Shown here one piece after another: positions 1 through 7,031 of a stretch of DNA of 37,451 nt (positions are counted from its first letter, which is position 1; each line of letters begins with the position of its first letter). The stretch is from Rhizobium alarense. Lineage in GTDB: Bacteria; Pseudomonadota; Alphaproteobacteria; Rhizobiales; Rhizobiaceae. The stretch covers positions 1 to 37,451 of the forward strand of contig NZ_JAKGBU010000030.1 in assembly GCF_021555155.1 (NCBI RefSeq), given 5' to 3'. The notes under the pieces are model-generated. The model did not search any database. It worked only from the letters and a program-made list of their open reading frames with translations, and was not told the origin of the DNA. A program made the translations under genes and the position numbers.

Positions 1-835
1 GCGTCGCGGCCTGCTGAGTTTCGAAGCTGGGTTCAAGTTCATTGATGGATTCGGTATTTGAATTCTGTTTGTGATGACGAATATCGTTGGCATTGCCGTC
101 GCTTTTTGATGAATTAATCCATTTTTCCAACAGGATGACGATTTCCGCACGCAGCGCGGCGAGCTGCGTCCTTACGCTTTCGACCCCGTCCAGCGATTTC
201 ACCTGGCCGAGCTGCCCTACGTCGCGAACATATCGCGCTTCCAGACCCGTCCAGTCCCCTTCAACGCCTTCCTCCATCGCGGCCGAGAGCAGTTTGCGAA
301 TGTCACGGCGCAGGATCGTCACCTGCTCTCGCCGGATCCGGATCTCGCGCCGTTCCGCCTCCACGGCCTGAGCCATCTGTGCCAGTTCCTCGGCTCTTGT
401 CACGAGCGGCGCCAGGCTGAAGCCGTAGGCCTCATCGATCGCACCACTGTCGTTCTTGCGTGCATATCGTTTGCCGTTGGGGCTGTCCCTGCGATGAACC
501 AGGCCGGCCTGGACGAGCAGCGCCAGATTCTCGCGCAAGGTCGTTCCCGCGATCCCATGAGCCCGCACCGAGAGCTGCGCATTCGACGGAAACACGACGA
601 GGTGGTTGTCAGCCGACAGATGCGTGTCCGGGTAGAAGGACAACAACGCATTGAGGACGGAAAGCGCGCGGTCCCTCAGTCCCAGCAGGGCCCTCGCCTC
701 ACAGACATCGCGAAACACCTTCCATTTGTCGACGGACTTGCCGACCGGAATCTCGCTCGAATCCAACTGGGTTTTAACCAGCGCAAGCGTCATCCTCCGC
801 CGCCCGAAGGGCGTCGTCACTTCATGCGTCTGCAT
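1..835 (-). CDS. repC: RepC replication initiator (partial, C-terminus outside window)
   Basis: Replication initiator of a repABC replicon, which binds and opens the origin. The reading frame begins with an ATG at 835 (MQTHEVTTPFGRRRMTLALV) and runs without a stop to the left edge, giving 278 codons; family members are roughly 400 residues, so the C-terminal part is missing because of the window edge, not a mutation. The N-terminal half contains the winged-helix-like DNA-binding stretch (VFPSNAQLSVRAHGIAGTTL, then RENLALLVQAGLVHRRDSPNGKRY). It is followed by a charged helical segment and a polar, N/S/E-rich linker coded by AT-rich DNA. It lies downstream of repB across a 167-base gap that holds the candidate antisense RNA, which is the usual point of copy-number control. 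Identification is firm from sequence and from gene order repA-repB-repC. Confidence 0.95.
   Translation of the reverse strand, partial: MQTHEVTTPFGRRRMTLALVKTQLDSSEIPVGKSVDKWKVFRDVCEARALLGLRDRALSVLNALLSFYPDTHLSADNHLVVFPSNAQLSVRAHGIAGTTLRENLALLVQAGLVHRRDSPNGKRYARKNDSGAIDEAYGFSLAPLVTRAEELAQMAQAVEAERREIRIRREQVTILRRDIRKLLSAAMEEGVEGDWTGLEARYVRDVGQLGQVKSLDGVESVRTQLAALRAEIVILLEKWINSSKSDGNANDIRHHKQNSNTESINELEPSFETQQAAT
31..130. other. candidate oriV: AT-rich tract inside repC
   Basis: This stretch is clearly richer in A and T than the GC-rich coding sequence around it and codes for the low-complexity polar linker of RepC. In studied repABC plasmids the origin of replication lies in an AT-rich part of the repC coding sequence. 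Assignment to this exact stretch is inference. Confidence 0.5.
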
Positions 836-894
836 GTCTTTCACCTTTCCTCAGGCAAAAGAAATCCGATCACCCAAAATGATGCCAAAGACGC

Positions 895-923
895 TTGACT
901 GTGATTCGGGGAAATGCGATTCT
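895..923 (+). promoter_or_regulatory. candidate promoter of the repABC antisense RNA
   Basis: A TTGACT box at 895-900 is separated by 17 bases from GATTCT at 918-923, on the strand opposite to repABC transcription. The -35 match is good and the -10 match is weak (A at position 2 and T at position 6 conserved). A start near 930 would give a transcript of about 50 bases ending at the terminator at 946-984. Confidence 0.55.
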
Positions 924-928
924 GTGAC

Positions 929-980
929 TGTCTAGATCAGAGAAGGGCTTCCACGACGGCAACGTTTGGGGGCCTTTTTC
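929..980 (+). ncRNA. candidate ctRNA (antisense incompatibility RNA) of repABC
   Basis: repABC replicons carry a small counter-transcribed RNA of about 50-60 bases in the repB-repC gap; it pairs with the repC leader and lowers RepC synthesis. Here the 167-base gap contains, on the strand opposite to repC, a promoter-like pair (895-923) and a terminator-like hairpin with a T run (946-984) at the expected spacing. Ends are estimated to within a few bases. Position, orientation and signals fit the family; the transcript itself is inferred. Confidence 0.65.
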
Positions 981-984
981 TTTT
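946..984 (+). terminator. intrinsic terminator of the antisense RNA
   Basis: GGCTTCC (946-952) can pair with GGGGGCC (968-974) in RNA, with two G-U pairs, closing a 15-base loop. It is followed directly by TTTTTCTTTT. In ctRNAs of this family the terminator loop is also the region that contacts the repC leader. Confidence 0.65.
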
Positions 985-1002
985 GCGTTCAGTCTCCGTT
1001 CT

Positions 1003-2031
1003 TCATTCCGTATGGGCTTTCTCGAAAGCCTCGTAGAGGCGATCGAGATTGTCTTCGATATAGGCACCGAAGGCCGCGGCCTTCGGTGCCTGCAGCGCGA
1101 GCGTGAATTTCTTCCCGTCGAGCGTGATCTTCGCCTTGACCGCGCCGTCCTGGCGCTGCCACGTCCGTGCAGCGGACTTCGGGGAACGGGCACCGGATGC
1201 CGCCGCGCCCGCCGTGCGGACGGCTCTTTCCAGCATGTCGAACCGTCGCTCGCCGTCCGCGGTGAGATAGTCGTCGCGCCGTAGGAGCAGCCGTGCCCTT
1301 GCGAGGCTCTCAGGATTCTCGATGCGCGTCGAAAGGTCGTGCCAGCGGTCACGTCCGACCTCACGCGCCGACTCGATGCTGCTCAGGACATCCTGCGGGA
1401 TCCGCTTGCTCACCGAGAGCATCTTCGAAAGCGTCGTCTTGTCCGCATTCATGGCCGACATGATCGTATCGCGGTCAAAACCACGCTGCTCCAGACGATG
1501 TGCAAACATCGCCTTTTCGATGAAGGACAGGTCGGCGCGCGCCGAATTCTCCTGGCCCTGCGCAATCACGTGATCGCGGTCGTCGAGATTCTTCACGACG
1601 GCCCGCACCGTGCGGCCGAGTTCCTTCGCGGCCCGAACCCGCCGGTGACCGAAGGCGATCTGGTAGCGGCCTGTCTTGTCGGGATGCGGCCGAACCAGGA
1701 CGGGGGAATCCTGACCATGGACACGGATGGCCTCGACAAGGTCGCGGAACGCGTCGTCGATCCGCTGCAGGCGGTCGCTGACGAAGGAATCCTCCACCAG
1801 ATCAGGATCGAGATCCACGATGATCTGCCCGGTGACGAGTTTCTCCTCCATTGCCCTGGCTGCGTCCGCCCGCGCCGCAAGCGCATCGATGCTGCGCGTG
1901 ACCGCCCCGAGCGCGCCCTTGCTCTTGAAGGCCGACGACAAGCGCTCGGCGGTCTCCTCGGGCTCTGGGTTTACCGCAGTAAACTTCTTCGTGTCGTCCA
2001 TCAGGCCGGCGAGGATATTTTTACGCGCCAT
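1003..2031 (-). CDS. repB: RepB partition protein (ParB family)
   Basis: Centromere-binding partition protein of repABC; with RepA it segregates the replicon by binding parS sites. The 342-residue product begins MARKNILAGLMDD, the usual RepB N-terminus, at an ATG preceded by GGAGGAGC. Upstream in-frame ATGs (2037 and 2097) exist but fit the family start less well. The ParB/Srx-like domain spans about residues 65-160 with the GHRR motif at 128-131, followed by a helix-turn-helix region about 165-212 (FDRDTIMSAMNADKTTLSKM). The C-terminal part is the likely dimerisation region. A copy of the parS-like sequence lies inside the first codons and is translated as FTAVN. The stop is 167 bases before repC. 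Confidence 0.95.
   Translation of the reverse strand: MARKNILAGLMDDTKKFTAVNPEPEETAERLSSAFKSKGALGAVTRSIDALAARADAARAMEEKLVTGQIIVDLDPDLVEDSFVSDRLQRIDDAFRDLVEAIRVHGQDSPVLVRPHPDKTGRYQIAFGHRRVRAAKELGRTVRAVVKNLDDRDHVIAQGQENSARADLSFIEKAMFAHRLEQRGFDRDTIMSAMNADKTTLSKMLSVSKRIPQDVLSSIESAREVGRDRWHDLSTRIENPESLARARLLLRRDDYLTADGERRFDMLERAVRTAGAAASGARSPKSAARTWQRQDGAVKAKITLDGKKFTLALQAPKAAAFGAYIEDNLDRLYEAFEKAHTE
1969..1984. promoter_or_regulatory. parS: parS-like site inside repB 5' coding region
   Basis: GTTTACCGCAGTAAAC has 6-base inverted arms (GTTTAC/GTAAAC) and fits the 16-base repABC partition-site pattern GTTNNCNGCNGNNAAC. It is identical to the copy at 2135-2150 and lies within codons of RepB (FTAVN). 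RepB is expected to bind it. Confidence 0.85.
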
Positions 2032-2134
2032 GAACATAGCTCCTCCGCGCCGAAACAAGGCGAACCGACTGGCCCCATGGGAACAATCTTTCCCCACACG
2101 TCATGGTGCGGTCGGTGCCGTTTGCGGTCACCGT

Positions 2135-2150
2135 GTTTACCGCAGTAAAC
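2135..2150. promoter_or_regulatory. parS: parS-like site in the repA-repB gap
   Basis: This is a second exact copy of GTTTACCGCAGTAAAC, lying 7 bases past the repA stop codon in the 126-base gap before repB. The repA-repB gap is a common position for repABC partition sites. Confidence 0.88.
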
Positions 2151-2157
2151 CGAAGGC

Positions 2158-3372
2158 TCATTTGCGCCCCCATGTGCGGTGAATGAGCGTGGCGATCTCG
2201 TTGTTGACCGCGTCCATGGACTCCATTGCCCGATCGTAGGTCGAACGGATGAAGGCACTGCGTTCGACCTCGTAGAGCGTCTGGTTCGTCATCGCGGCAT
2301 CGGAGATCGCCACGCTTCGTACCATCGGATTGGTCAATACGTGGTTCTTGAACATCGAGCGCATGAAGGCGACCATCTGCGTCTGCGGCCCGTCCTGCGG
2401 GTCGTAGCGGGTGACCAGATAGCGCAACCAGTCCAGCCGCATGTCGCCTCCGGCGCCCTTCAGCGTGTTCAGCACCTCGCCAAGCATCTGCAGGAACTGG
2501 CACATCGACATGACGTCGAGCATCTGGGGGTGCACCGTGATCAAAACCGCCGTCGCCCCGCAGATGGCGCTCATCGTCAGGAAGCCGAGTTGCGGCGGGC
2601 AGTCGATCACGACGACGTCGTAGTCGTCGGCCACGGAAGCGAGCGCCTCGTCGAGGCGGGCGAAAAAGATGCGGCCGTGCTCGCCGGCATTGCCCTGTGC
2701 CAGGATGCGCGGCGTGTCGTGTTCGAACTCCATCAATTCCAGGTTTCCCGGCACGAGGTCCAGGTTCGGGAAATTCGTCTTGCGAATGATGTCGCTCAGC
2801 GGCCGCCTGTGCTCATCGTAACGGATGGCGCCGTAAAGCGTCTCATTGTCGCCCACATCGAATTCAGGCTGCACACCATGGATCGCCGACAGCGACGCCT
2901 GCGGATCGAGATCGACGGCGAGCACGCGGTGCCCGGTCAGCGCAAGATGCTGCGCGAGGTGCGCGGCCGACGTGGTCTTGCCGCTGCCACCCTTGAAGTT
3001 GACGACGGCAATGACCTGCAAGTGCTCGCTGTCGCGGCGGCGCTGGATGTAACGTGTGCCGGCGCGCGCGTTCTGCTCCAGGAAAACCCGCATCTCCTCC
3101 ATTTGCCCGGCCGTATAGGACCGGCGTCCGGACGCCGTGACCTGGGGGAGGGGGCCCTTGCCTTCCAGGGAAAGATTGCGAAGATAGCCGCTCGTCACAC
3201 CGAGGAACCGTGCCACCTCGGCAAGATGAAACTCCCGCAGTCCCTTCTGGGCCTTCGGGGGAAACATTTCGAGGCGGTGCTGCTTCAGCTTGTCCGACAG
3301 CTCATGCGCCTGCTCGATGATAAGCCGGTCGACTTCGGAAATCGTCTTTTCGAAGGATACAGCCATATTCAT
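2158..3372 (-). CDS. repA: RepA partition ATPase (ParA family)
   Basis: Walker-type partition ATPase that, with RepB and parS, segregates the replicon; RepA also represses the repABC promoter. The 404-residue protein has an N-terminal DNA-binding helix-turn-helix part (about residues 45-115, with FHLAEVARFLGVTSGYLRNL) and the deviant Walker A motif KGGSGKTT at residues 127-134. These are followed by the ParA motifs DLDPQASL and VVIDCPPQLG. The start is at 3372; a second in-frame ATG two codons later (MAVSFEKT) is equally possible because no strong ribosome binding site is visible. It is first in the operon, 126 bases before repB, and is expressed from a promoter at 3421-3449. Confidence 0.95.
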   Translation of the reverse strand: MNMAVSFEKTISEVDRLIIEQAHELSDKLKQHRLEMFPPKAQKGLREFHLAEVARFLGVTSGYLRNLSLEGKGPLPQVTASGRRSYTAGQMEEMRVFLEQNARAGTRYIQRRRDSEHLQVIAVVNFKGGSGKTTSAAHLAQHLALTGHRVLAVDLDPQASLSAIHGVQPEFDVGDNETLYGAIRYDEHRRPLSDIIRKTNFPNLDLVPGNLELMEFEHDTPRILAQGNAGEHGRIFFARLDEALASVADDYDVVVIDCPPQLGFLTMSAICGATAVLITVHPQMLDVMSMCQFLQMLGEVLNTLKGAGGDMRLDWLRYLVTRYDPQDGPQTQMVAFMRSMFKNHVLTNPMVRSVAISDAAMTNQTLYEVERSAFIRSTYDRAMESMDAVNNEIATLIHRTWGRK

Positions 3373-3410
3373 TGAAAACTCTCAGATGCGATTTTTTCGC
3401 TACGTTCGCG

Positions 3411-3427
3411 ACTAAATCGCATTTAGT
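3411..3427. promoter_or_regulatory. inverted repeat, candidate RepA operator
   Basis: ACTAAAT-CGC-ATTTAGT is a perfect 7-base inverted repeat with a 3-base centre that overlaps the -10 box of the candidate repABC promoter. RepA proteins of this family repress their own operon by binding inverted repeats near the promoter; the assignment here is inference. Confidence 0.6.
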
Positions 3428-3449
3428 TCCGATTCTCTCGCCGTGACAA
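3421..3449 (-). promoter_or_regulatory. candidate repABC promoter
   Basis: On the minus strand TTGTCA (3449-3444) is followed after 17 bases by CTAAAT (3426-3421), close to the alphaproteobacterial -10 pattern. It lies about 50 bases upstream of the repA start. The -10 element is embedded in a perfect inverted repeat, as expected for a RepA-autoregulated promoter. Confidence 0.6.
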
Positions 3450-3450
3450 G

Positions 3451-3811
3451 GCGAGTCCGCCGGCCTCAACAGGAATCGGAAGGCCGCTGGTTAAACGCTT
3501 TGCCCGTATACGCTTTCAAAACAAGGTCTTGTGGAACACTCACCACCGGAATTGCACCGTTACCATAGACGGGCGAACCCGATCCGCCGGCGACGGTATC
3601 CGACCGGCAAACGACGAACCGCGCCCGACTCAGCTTGCTGCGGCCGACTCGACAGCAACTCCATAGACCCCGGCACGATTGGCAAGGCGCCGTGCAGGTA
3701 CGCTGTCCCGTGCCGTGACTGCCATCGTTGCCTTACTGTGCACTACAGGGCAGGGGCCTGAGATCGACGATCGCACCCTGCGCAGGTGCCGATACGATCA
3801 AATTCTATTGA
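3451..3811. other. intergenic region without a recognised gene
   Basis: About 360 bases lie between the repABC promoter and the Rieske gene promoter. The open frame at 3531-3761 is short, rich in Arg, Cys and Pro, and shows no domain or ribosome binding site. I see no repeat or RNA gene here. Confidence 0.5.
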
Positions 3812-3841
3812 TTGACAGTTCATTCAAATTCAATGCAGATT
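3812..3841 (+). promoter_or_regulatory. candidate promoter of the Rieske oxygenase gene
   Basis: A perfect TTGACA at 3812-3817 is followed after 18 bases by CAGATT (3836-3841), within an AT-rich stretch that stands out from the GC-rich surroundings. The -10 match is weak, so only the -35 element is convincing. Confidence 0.4.
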
Positions 3842-3889
3842 AATATGGACAATCATATATTTCATCTGCACAAATAAAAGGATCGTGTG

Positions 3890-5086
3890 ATGAATGATGC
3901 TCATCACTCGCAGTCTTCTTCACCGCTTCTCGACCATTGCCCGCCGTCGCTGCCGGTGGAGGATTATCGCGATCCGGCCTGGCATGCGGCGGAGGAGAGG
4001 GCGATCTGGCGCCGCCACTGGATTTATGTCGGGCGTGAAAACGCTCTGCCGCCGATGACGATGCGGCGCATTTCGCTGGCAGGACAGAATCTCCTGCTCC
4101 TCAGGGACGGGGAGGGGACCGTGTCGGCCTTCCACAACACCTGCCGCCACCGCGGCGCTGAACTTTGTTCGGTCGATGAAAAAAAACTGCGATCCCGGTT
4201 GATCGTCTGTCCGTATCATCAATGGAGTTACAGCCTGACGGGCGACCTCGTGCGCACGCCCTTCGTTTCGATCCCCGATGATTTCCGAAAGGAGGAGCAT
4301 GGCCTTTACCACGTTCCCGTGCAGGCGTGGAACGGATTTCTTTTTGTATCGCTTGCCGATGCTCCACCGGATTTCAGGGATGCGCCGGATCTGGGCGATG
4401 CCGCGCTCGACAACTGGCCGATGGCAGACCTCGTTACTGGGCATGTCTGGGTGAAGGAGTTGCAGTGCAACTGGAAGATCTTCTGGGAAAATTACAACGA
4501 GTGCCTGCATTGTCCGGGCATCCATCCGGAACTGTCAGAGAGGGTGCCTGTTTATGCCAGAGGGTACATGGCTGCGAACGAGGCTCCCGATTGGGCACCG
4601 GATACGGGTCAAACTCTTCCGGCGCTCAAAGCGGGGGCCCGGAGCTGGACCGTCAATGGCCTGGCCTGCGGCCCCGAATTCCCCGATCTCAGTCGCGCAG
4701 AACGGGAGGCGGGCCAGACTTTTGTCACGCTGCTGCCGACGATGTTCATCGTCGCGCATGTCGATTATGTGCGCGCCGTCTCACTTCGACCGCTCGGACC
4801 GGAGCGTACGGAGCTCAGGGCCGAATGGCTTTTTCCCGCCGAGACGCTTGCAGCGCCGGGTTTCGACCTCGCCAATGTCGTCGATTTCGCAACGCTCGTG
4901 ATGGCGCAGGACGGCGCTGCCTGCGAAATGAACCAGCGCGGTCTGCAATGCGACCGGTTCCGGCAGGGCACCCTTATGCCCCAGGAGTTTGACGTCTTCC
5001 GCTTCCAGCAATGGGTACGTCGGCAACTTCCCGGCGGCGGGATGGGGCAGGGGAGTTGGGTCCCCGTCACGCACGGCGACAGCTAA
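3890..5086 (+). CDS. Rieske [2Fe-2S] mononuclear-iron oxygenase, alpha subunit type
   Basis: Terminal oxygenase that uses electrons from a separate reductase to hydroxylate or demethylate a small substrate. The 398-residue protein has the Rieske cluster ligands C85-x-H87 (TCRHRGAEL) and C107-x2-H110 (CPYHQW). The C-terminal catalytic domain carries the iron-site signature NYNECLHCPGIHPEL (about residues 201-215; H207 and H212 as likely ligands, E204 as likely bridge to the Rieske centre). The NYNECLHCP form resembles the branch of the family acting on quaternary amines (glycine-betaine, stachydrine or carnitine demethylases) rather than classical benzene dioxygenases; that assignment is inference. 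The start is the ATG at 3890, five bases after AAAAGGA; a GTG one codon earlier is too close to it. No reductase or ferredoxin gene is adjacent. It converges with the sulfotransferase gene, 15 bases away. Confidence 0.9.
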   Translation: MNDAHHSQSSSPLLDHCPPSLPVEDYRDPAWHAAEERAIWRRHWIYVGRENALPPMTMRRISLAGQNLLLLRDGEGTVSAFHNTCRHRGAELCSVDEKKLRSRLIVCPYHQWSYSLTGDLVRTPFVSIPDDFRKEEHGLYHVPVQAWNGFLFVSLADAPPDFRDAPDLGDAALDNWPMADLVTGHVWVKELQCNWKIFWENYNECLHCPGIHPELSERVPVYARGYMAANEAPDWAPDTGQTLPALKAGARSWTVNGLACGPEFPDLSRAEREAGQTFVTLLPTMFIVAHVDYVRAVSLRPLGPERTELRAEWLFPAETLAAPGFDLANVVDFATLVMAQDGAACEMNQRGLQCDRFRQGTLMPQEFDVFRFQQWVRRQLPGGGMGQGSWVPVTHGDS

Positions 5087-5101
5087 GGTCGACCATCGTG
5101 C

Positions 5102-5794
5102 TCAGGGTTCGACCTCGGGATAAAAGAGCGCGAAATCCCGGCGGTAGCGGCCGTGGACGAGGCTGCGAAGCTCGGGCGTGTAGAGCTGGCCCAGCTCCGA
5201 CCTTTCGGACCGGCTGGCATTCACGAGGCCAAGATCGCGCAGCACCGGCATTCCGCGGGCGCAAAGCATGGTGTTGAGCGCCTGCCAGTCGTCGCCGATC
5301 GTCTCGACGCGCCCCACGTAGTCCGCCACGACGCGGCCGCGCCAGTCGAGGAGCATTCCTGCTTGGGAGCGCAGATGCACATCGACGCGCCGGTCAGGCG
5401 TCGCAGCCACCTTTCGGACGAAAAGGTCGAACGGCATACCGTGCTCGATGCCCATGCGCTTCATATTCTGCGAGGCGTTCTCGTTTTCCTGCAGCTTGTT
5501 CTGGTAGCAGGAGACAAGCCGGTCATAAGGGTTGCGAACGAAGGTGAAGCAGAAGAACCTGGGATAGGTCTTCCTGAAGTCGCGGAGCATCACGATGTCG
5601 CTTCCCGGGTGCTTCTTCCAGAAATCGTCCTTCGTCGTACCGCGCAGGGTCTTCTCGTCGATGTCAGGCACCATTAAAGATGCGAGCGCCTGCTTGATCG
5701 AGGAATTTGCCGCCTTCGGCACGCGCACATAGGCGAGGTTGTGGTCCTTGAGCACGATAATGCTCTGCCGCTTTTTCTGCCTGAACCAAAACAT
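5102..5794 (-). CDS. sulfotransferase family 2-like protein
   Basis: Probable PAPS-dependent sulfotransferase of about 230 residues that would move a sulfuryl group to a carbohydrate or other hydroxyl acceptor. The 5'-phosphosulfate loop is seen as YVRVPKAANSSIKQAL (about residues 22-37) and the 3'-phosphate-binding segment as FTFVRNPYDRLVSCYQNKL (about 83-101, with R87). This matches the Sulfotransfer_2 group that modifies polysaccharides. The start is uncertain: MFWFRQ at 5794 was chosen, and ATG at 5815 is possible; the frame remains open further upstream but that part is arginine-rich and overlaps the next gene, so it is not credible. No polysaccharide genes are nearby, so the acceptor is unknown. 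No signal peptide is seen. Confidence 0.75.
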   Translation of the reverse strand: MFWFRQKKRQSIIVLKDHNLAYVRVPKAANSSIKQALASLMVPDIDEKTLRGTTKDDFWKKHPGSDIVMLRDFRKTYPRFFCFTFVRNPYDRLVSCYQNKLQENENASQNMKRMGIEHGMPFDLFVRKVAATPDRRVDVHLRSQAGMLLDWRGRVVADYVGRVETIGDDWQALNTMLCARGMPVLRDLGLVNASRSERSELGQLYTPELRSLVHGRYRRDFALFYPEVEP

Positions 5795-5862
5795 CGCAAT
5801 GTATCTACCCTGCATCGATAGCGGACACCCTAGCAGCCGGGATCGGCCGCGGTCGAGAGCCG

Positions 5863-6267
5863 TCACATCGCCGAAAGATGTTCGTGCACCGCGATCCACC
5901 CGGCCTCGCCGGCTGCGACGAAGACGATGGTTTCCCGTTCGCGATTGCTGAGGGTCTCGCCCTGAAGCTCGAGGCGGGTGTCCACGGTATGCGTGAAGAT
6001 CGCGGCGCTGCCGGCAATCTGCACCCGGCGCTCGCTCGAACAGCAGGAAAGAACGCGGAACCCGTCTCGCTCGACCCAGCCGTCCCATTCGTTTTCATAT
6101 TCGGCGCGGCTCTCGAGGCGCCGGTCGATATTGTGGAACACGAAGGTCGCATCCGTGGCAAAGGCCGCGAAATAGGCGTTCCGGTCGTTGCGGGCGAAAG
6201 CGTCCACGAGCCTGTCTGCTGCAGCAAGAACAGCGGCTTCCACCGTCGGCAATGTCCGAACGTTCAT
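5863..6267 (-). CDS. NTF2/SnoaL-like fold protein
   Basis: Small 134-residue protein of the NTF2-like superfamily (SnoaL, DUF4440 and related). It begins with a helix (AAVLAAADRLVDAFARNDRNAY) followed by the characteristic FAAFATDATFVFHNIDRRLESR strand and the loop that closes the pocket. Members are cone-shaped proteins used as ligand binders, isomerases, or as domains beside amine and aromatic catabolism enzymes, so the fold gives no precise function. The ATG overlaps the stop of the upstream TetR gene (ATGA), so the two are translationally coupled, which suggests a link to the pathway that TetR controls. Confidence 0.75.
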   Translation of the reverse strand: MNVRTLPTVEAAVLAAADRLVDAFARNDRNAYFAAFATDATFVFHNIDRRLESRAEYENEWDGWVERDGFRVLSCCSSERRVQIAGSAAIFTHTVDTRLELQGETLSNRERETIVFVAAGEAGWIAVHEHLSAM

Positions 6268-6890
6268 GCGGGCTTCACGCTGCTGATCAGTTGGGCGATC
6301 GGCCGATGCTGCGCGGAGACCTGCATCTTTAGATCCTCGAGCGGCATAGCGTCCACCTTGCAGAACTCGATGAACATCATGTTGAGATTGTTGAAGAAGA
6401 CCTCGCCAATCGCCCTGGCATCGACGGCAGCGATCACGACGCCCTTGCGCTGCAGCGTTTCCATCAGTTCCACCACCTGCGCGCAGAGCCGGCCGTCGAG
6501 TTCCGTGTAGCGTTTGGACAGCGGTGTTTCAGGCTGCTGGATGGAAATCGCCATCGCCGTCCGCCACATCGCCTTCGAGAGGTAAAACAGCGAATGGTCG
6601 TAATACTGATTGATCAGGGCACGCAGGGCCTCTTCGACGTTGAGCGGCGGCGCCGCGACGATCTTCGCGCCTGCTTCCAGCACCTCCGTCACTTCCATGG
6701 CGACGGTCGCTACAAGGATATCGCCCTTGTTCTGGTAGTAATTGTAGAGCGTGCCGACCGAGACTTCGGCAAATTCGGCGATGTCCTCGATCCGGGCATT
6801 GTCATAGCCTTGATCTCGGAACAGCGTCGTCGCTGCTTCCAGGATACGACGGTTCTTGTCCGCCTTCTGTTTCGCCCGTAGTCCGGCCAT
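6264..6890 (-). CDS. TetR-family transcriptional regulator
   Basis: A 208-residue repressor-type regulator. The N-terminal helix-turn-helix is clear (about residues 15-60: ILEAATTLFRDQGYDNARIE, then AEVSVGTLYNYYQNKGDIL). The remaining helices form the ligand and dimerisation domain typical of TetR proteins. The start ATG at 6890 follows AAAGGAGGTTCC, a near-perfect ribosome binding site. It is transcribed divergently from the importer operon starting at 7032 and shares a 141-base gap with it. That gap contains an imperfectly spaced promoter and the palindrome TGAACTCGTTCA, so the regulator most likely represses the importer and catabolic genes until the substrate or an intermediate binds. Confidence 0.9.
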   Translation of the reverse strand: MAGLRAKQKADKNRRILEAATTLFRDQGYDNARIEDIAEFAEVSVGTLYNYYQNKGDILVATVAMEVTEVLEAGAKIVAAPPLNVEEALRALINQYYDHSLFYLSKAMWRTAMAISIQQPETPLSKRYTELDGRLCAQVVELMETLQRKGVVIAAVDARAIGEVFFNNLNMMFIEFCKVDAMPLEDLKMQVSAQHRPIAQLISSVKPA

Positions 6891-6923
6891 GGAACCTCCT
6901 TTGGAATCTCCTCAAAAATGATA

Positions 6924-6952
6924 TTGACTTAAAAAATGAACTCGTTCAATCT
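6924..6952 (+). promoter_or_regulatory. promoter of the importer operon
   Basis: TTGACT (6924-6929) and CAATCT (6947-6952) are separated by 17 bases in the TetR-importer gap. The -10 match is modest. The spacer contains the candidate TetR operator. Confidence 0.5.
6937..6948. promoter_or_regulatory. candidate TetR operator
   Basis: TGAACTCGTTCA is a palindrome with perfect 5-base arms (TGAAC/GTTCA) located between the -35 and -10 elements of the importer promoter. TGAAC...GTTCA half sites are common for TetR proteins that regulate osmolyte and fatty-acid genes. Occupancy here would block RNA polymerase. Confidence 0.6.
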
Positions 6953-7031
6953 TTTTCTCAAGGCGCCGGAACGAGCGCCATCACGATCAACCGAAGGCCA
7001 CGACGGACGCCTTCGACAAGAGGGAAACAAG

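Noticed and set aside
2179-3375. 398-residue plus-strand frame over repA
   Set aside because: Antisense to a clear ParA ATPase; composition is H/R/V-rich and without any known motif.
3531-3761. 76-residue open frame upstream of the Rieske gene
   Set aside because: Arg/Cys-rich, no ribosome binding site, no domain, and unusual amino-acid composition for a protein.
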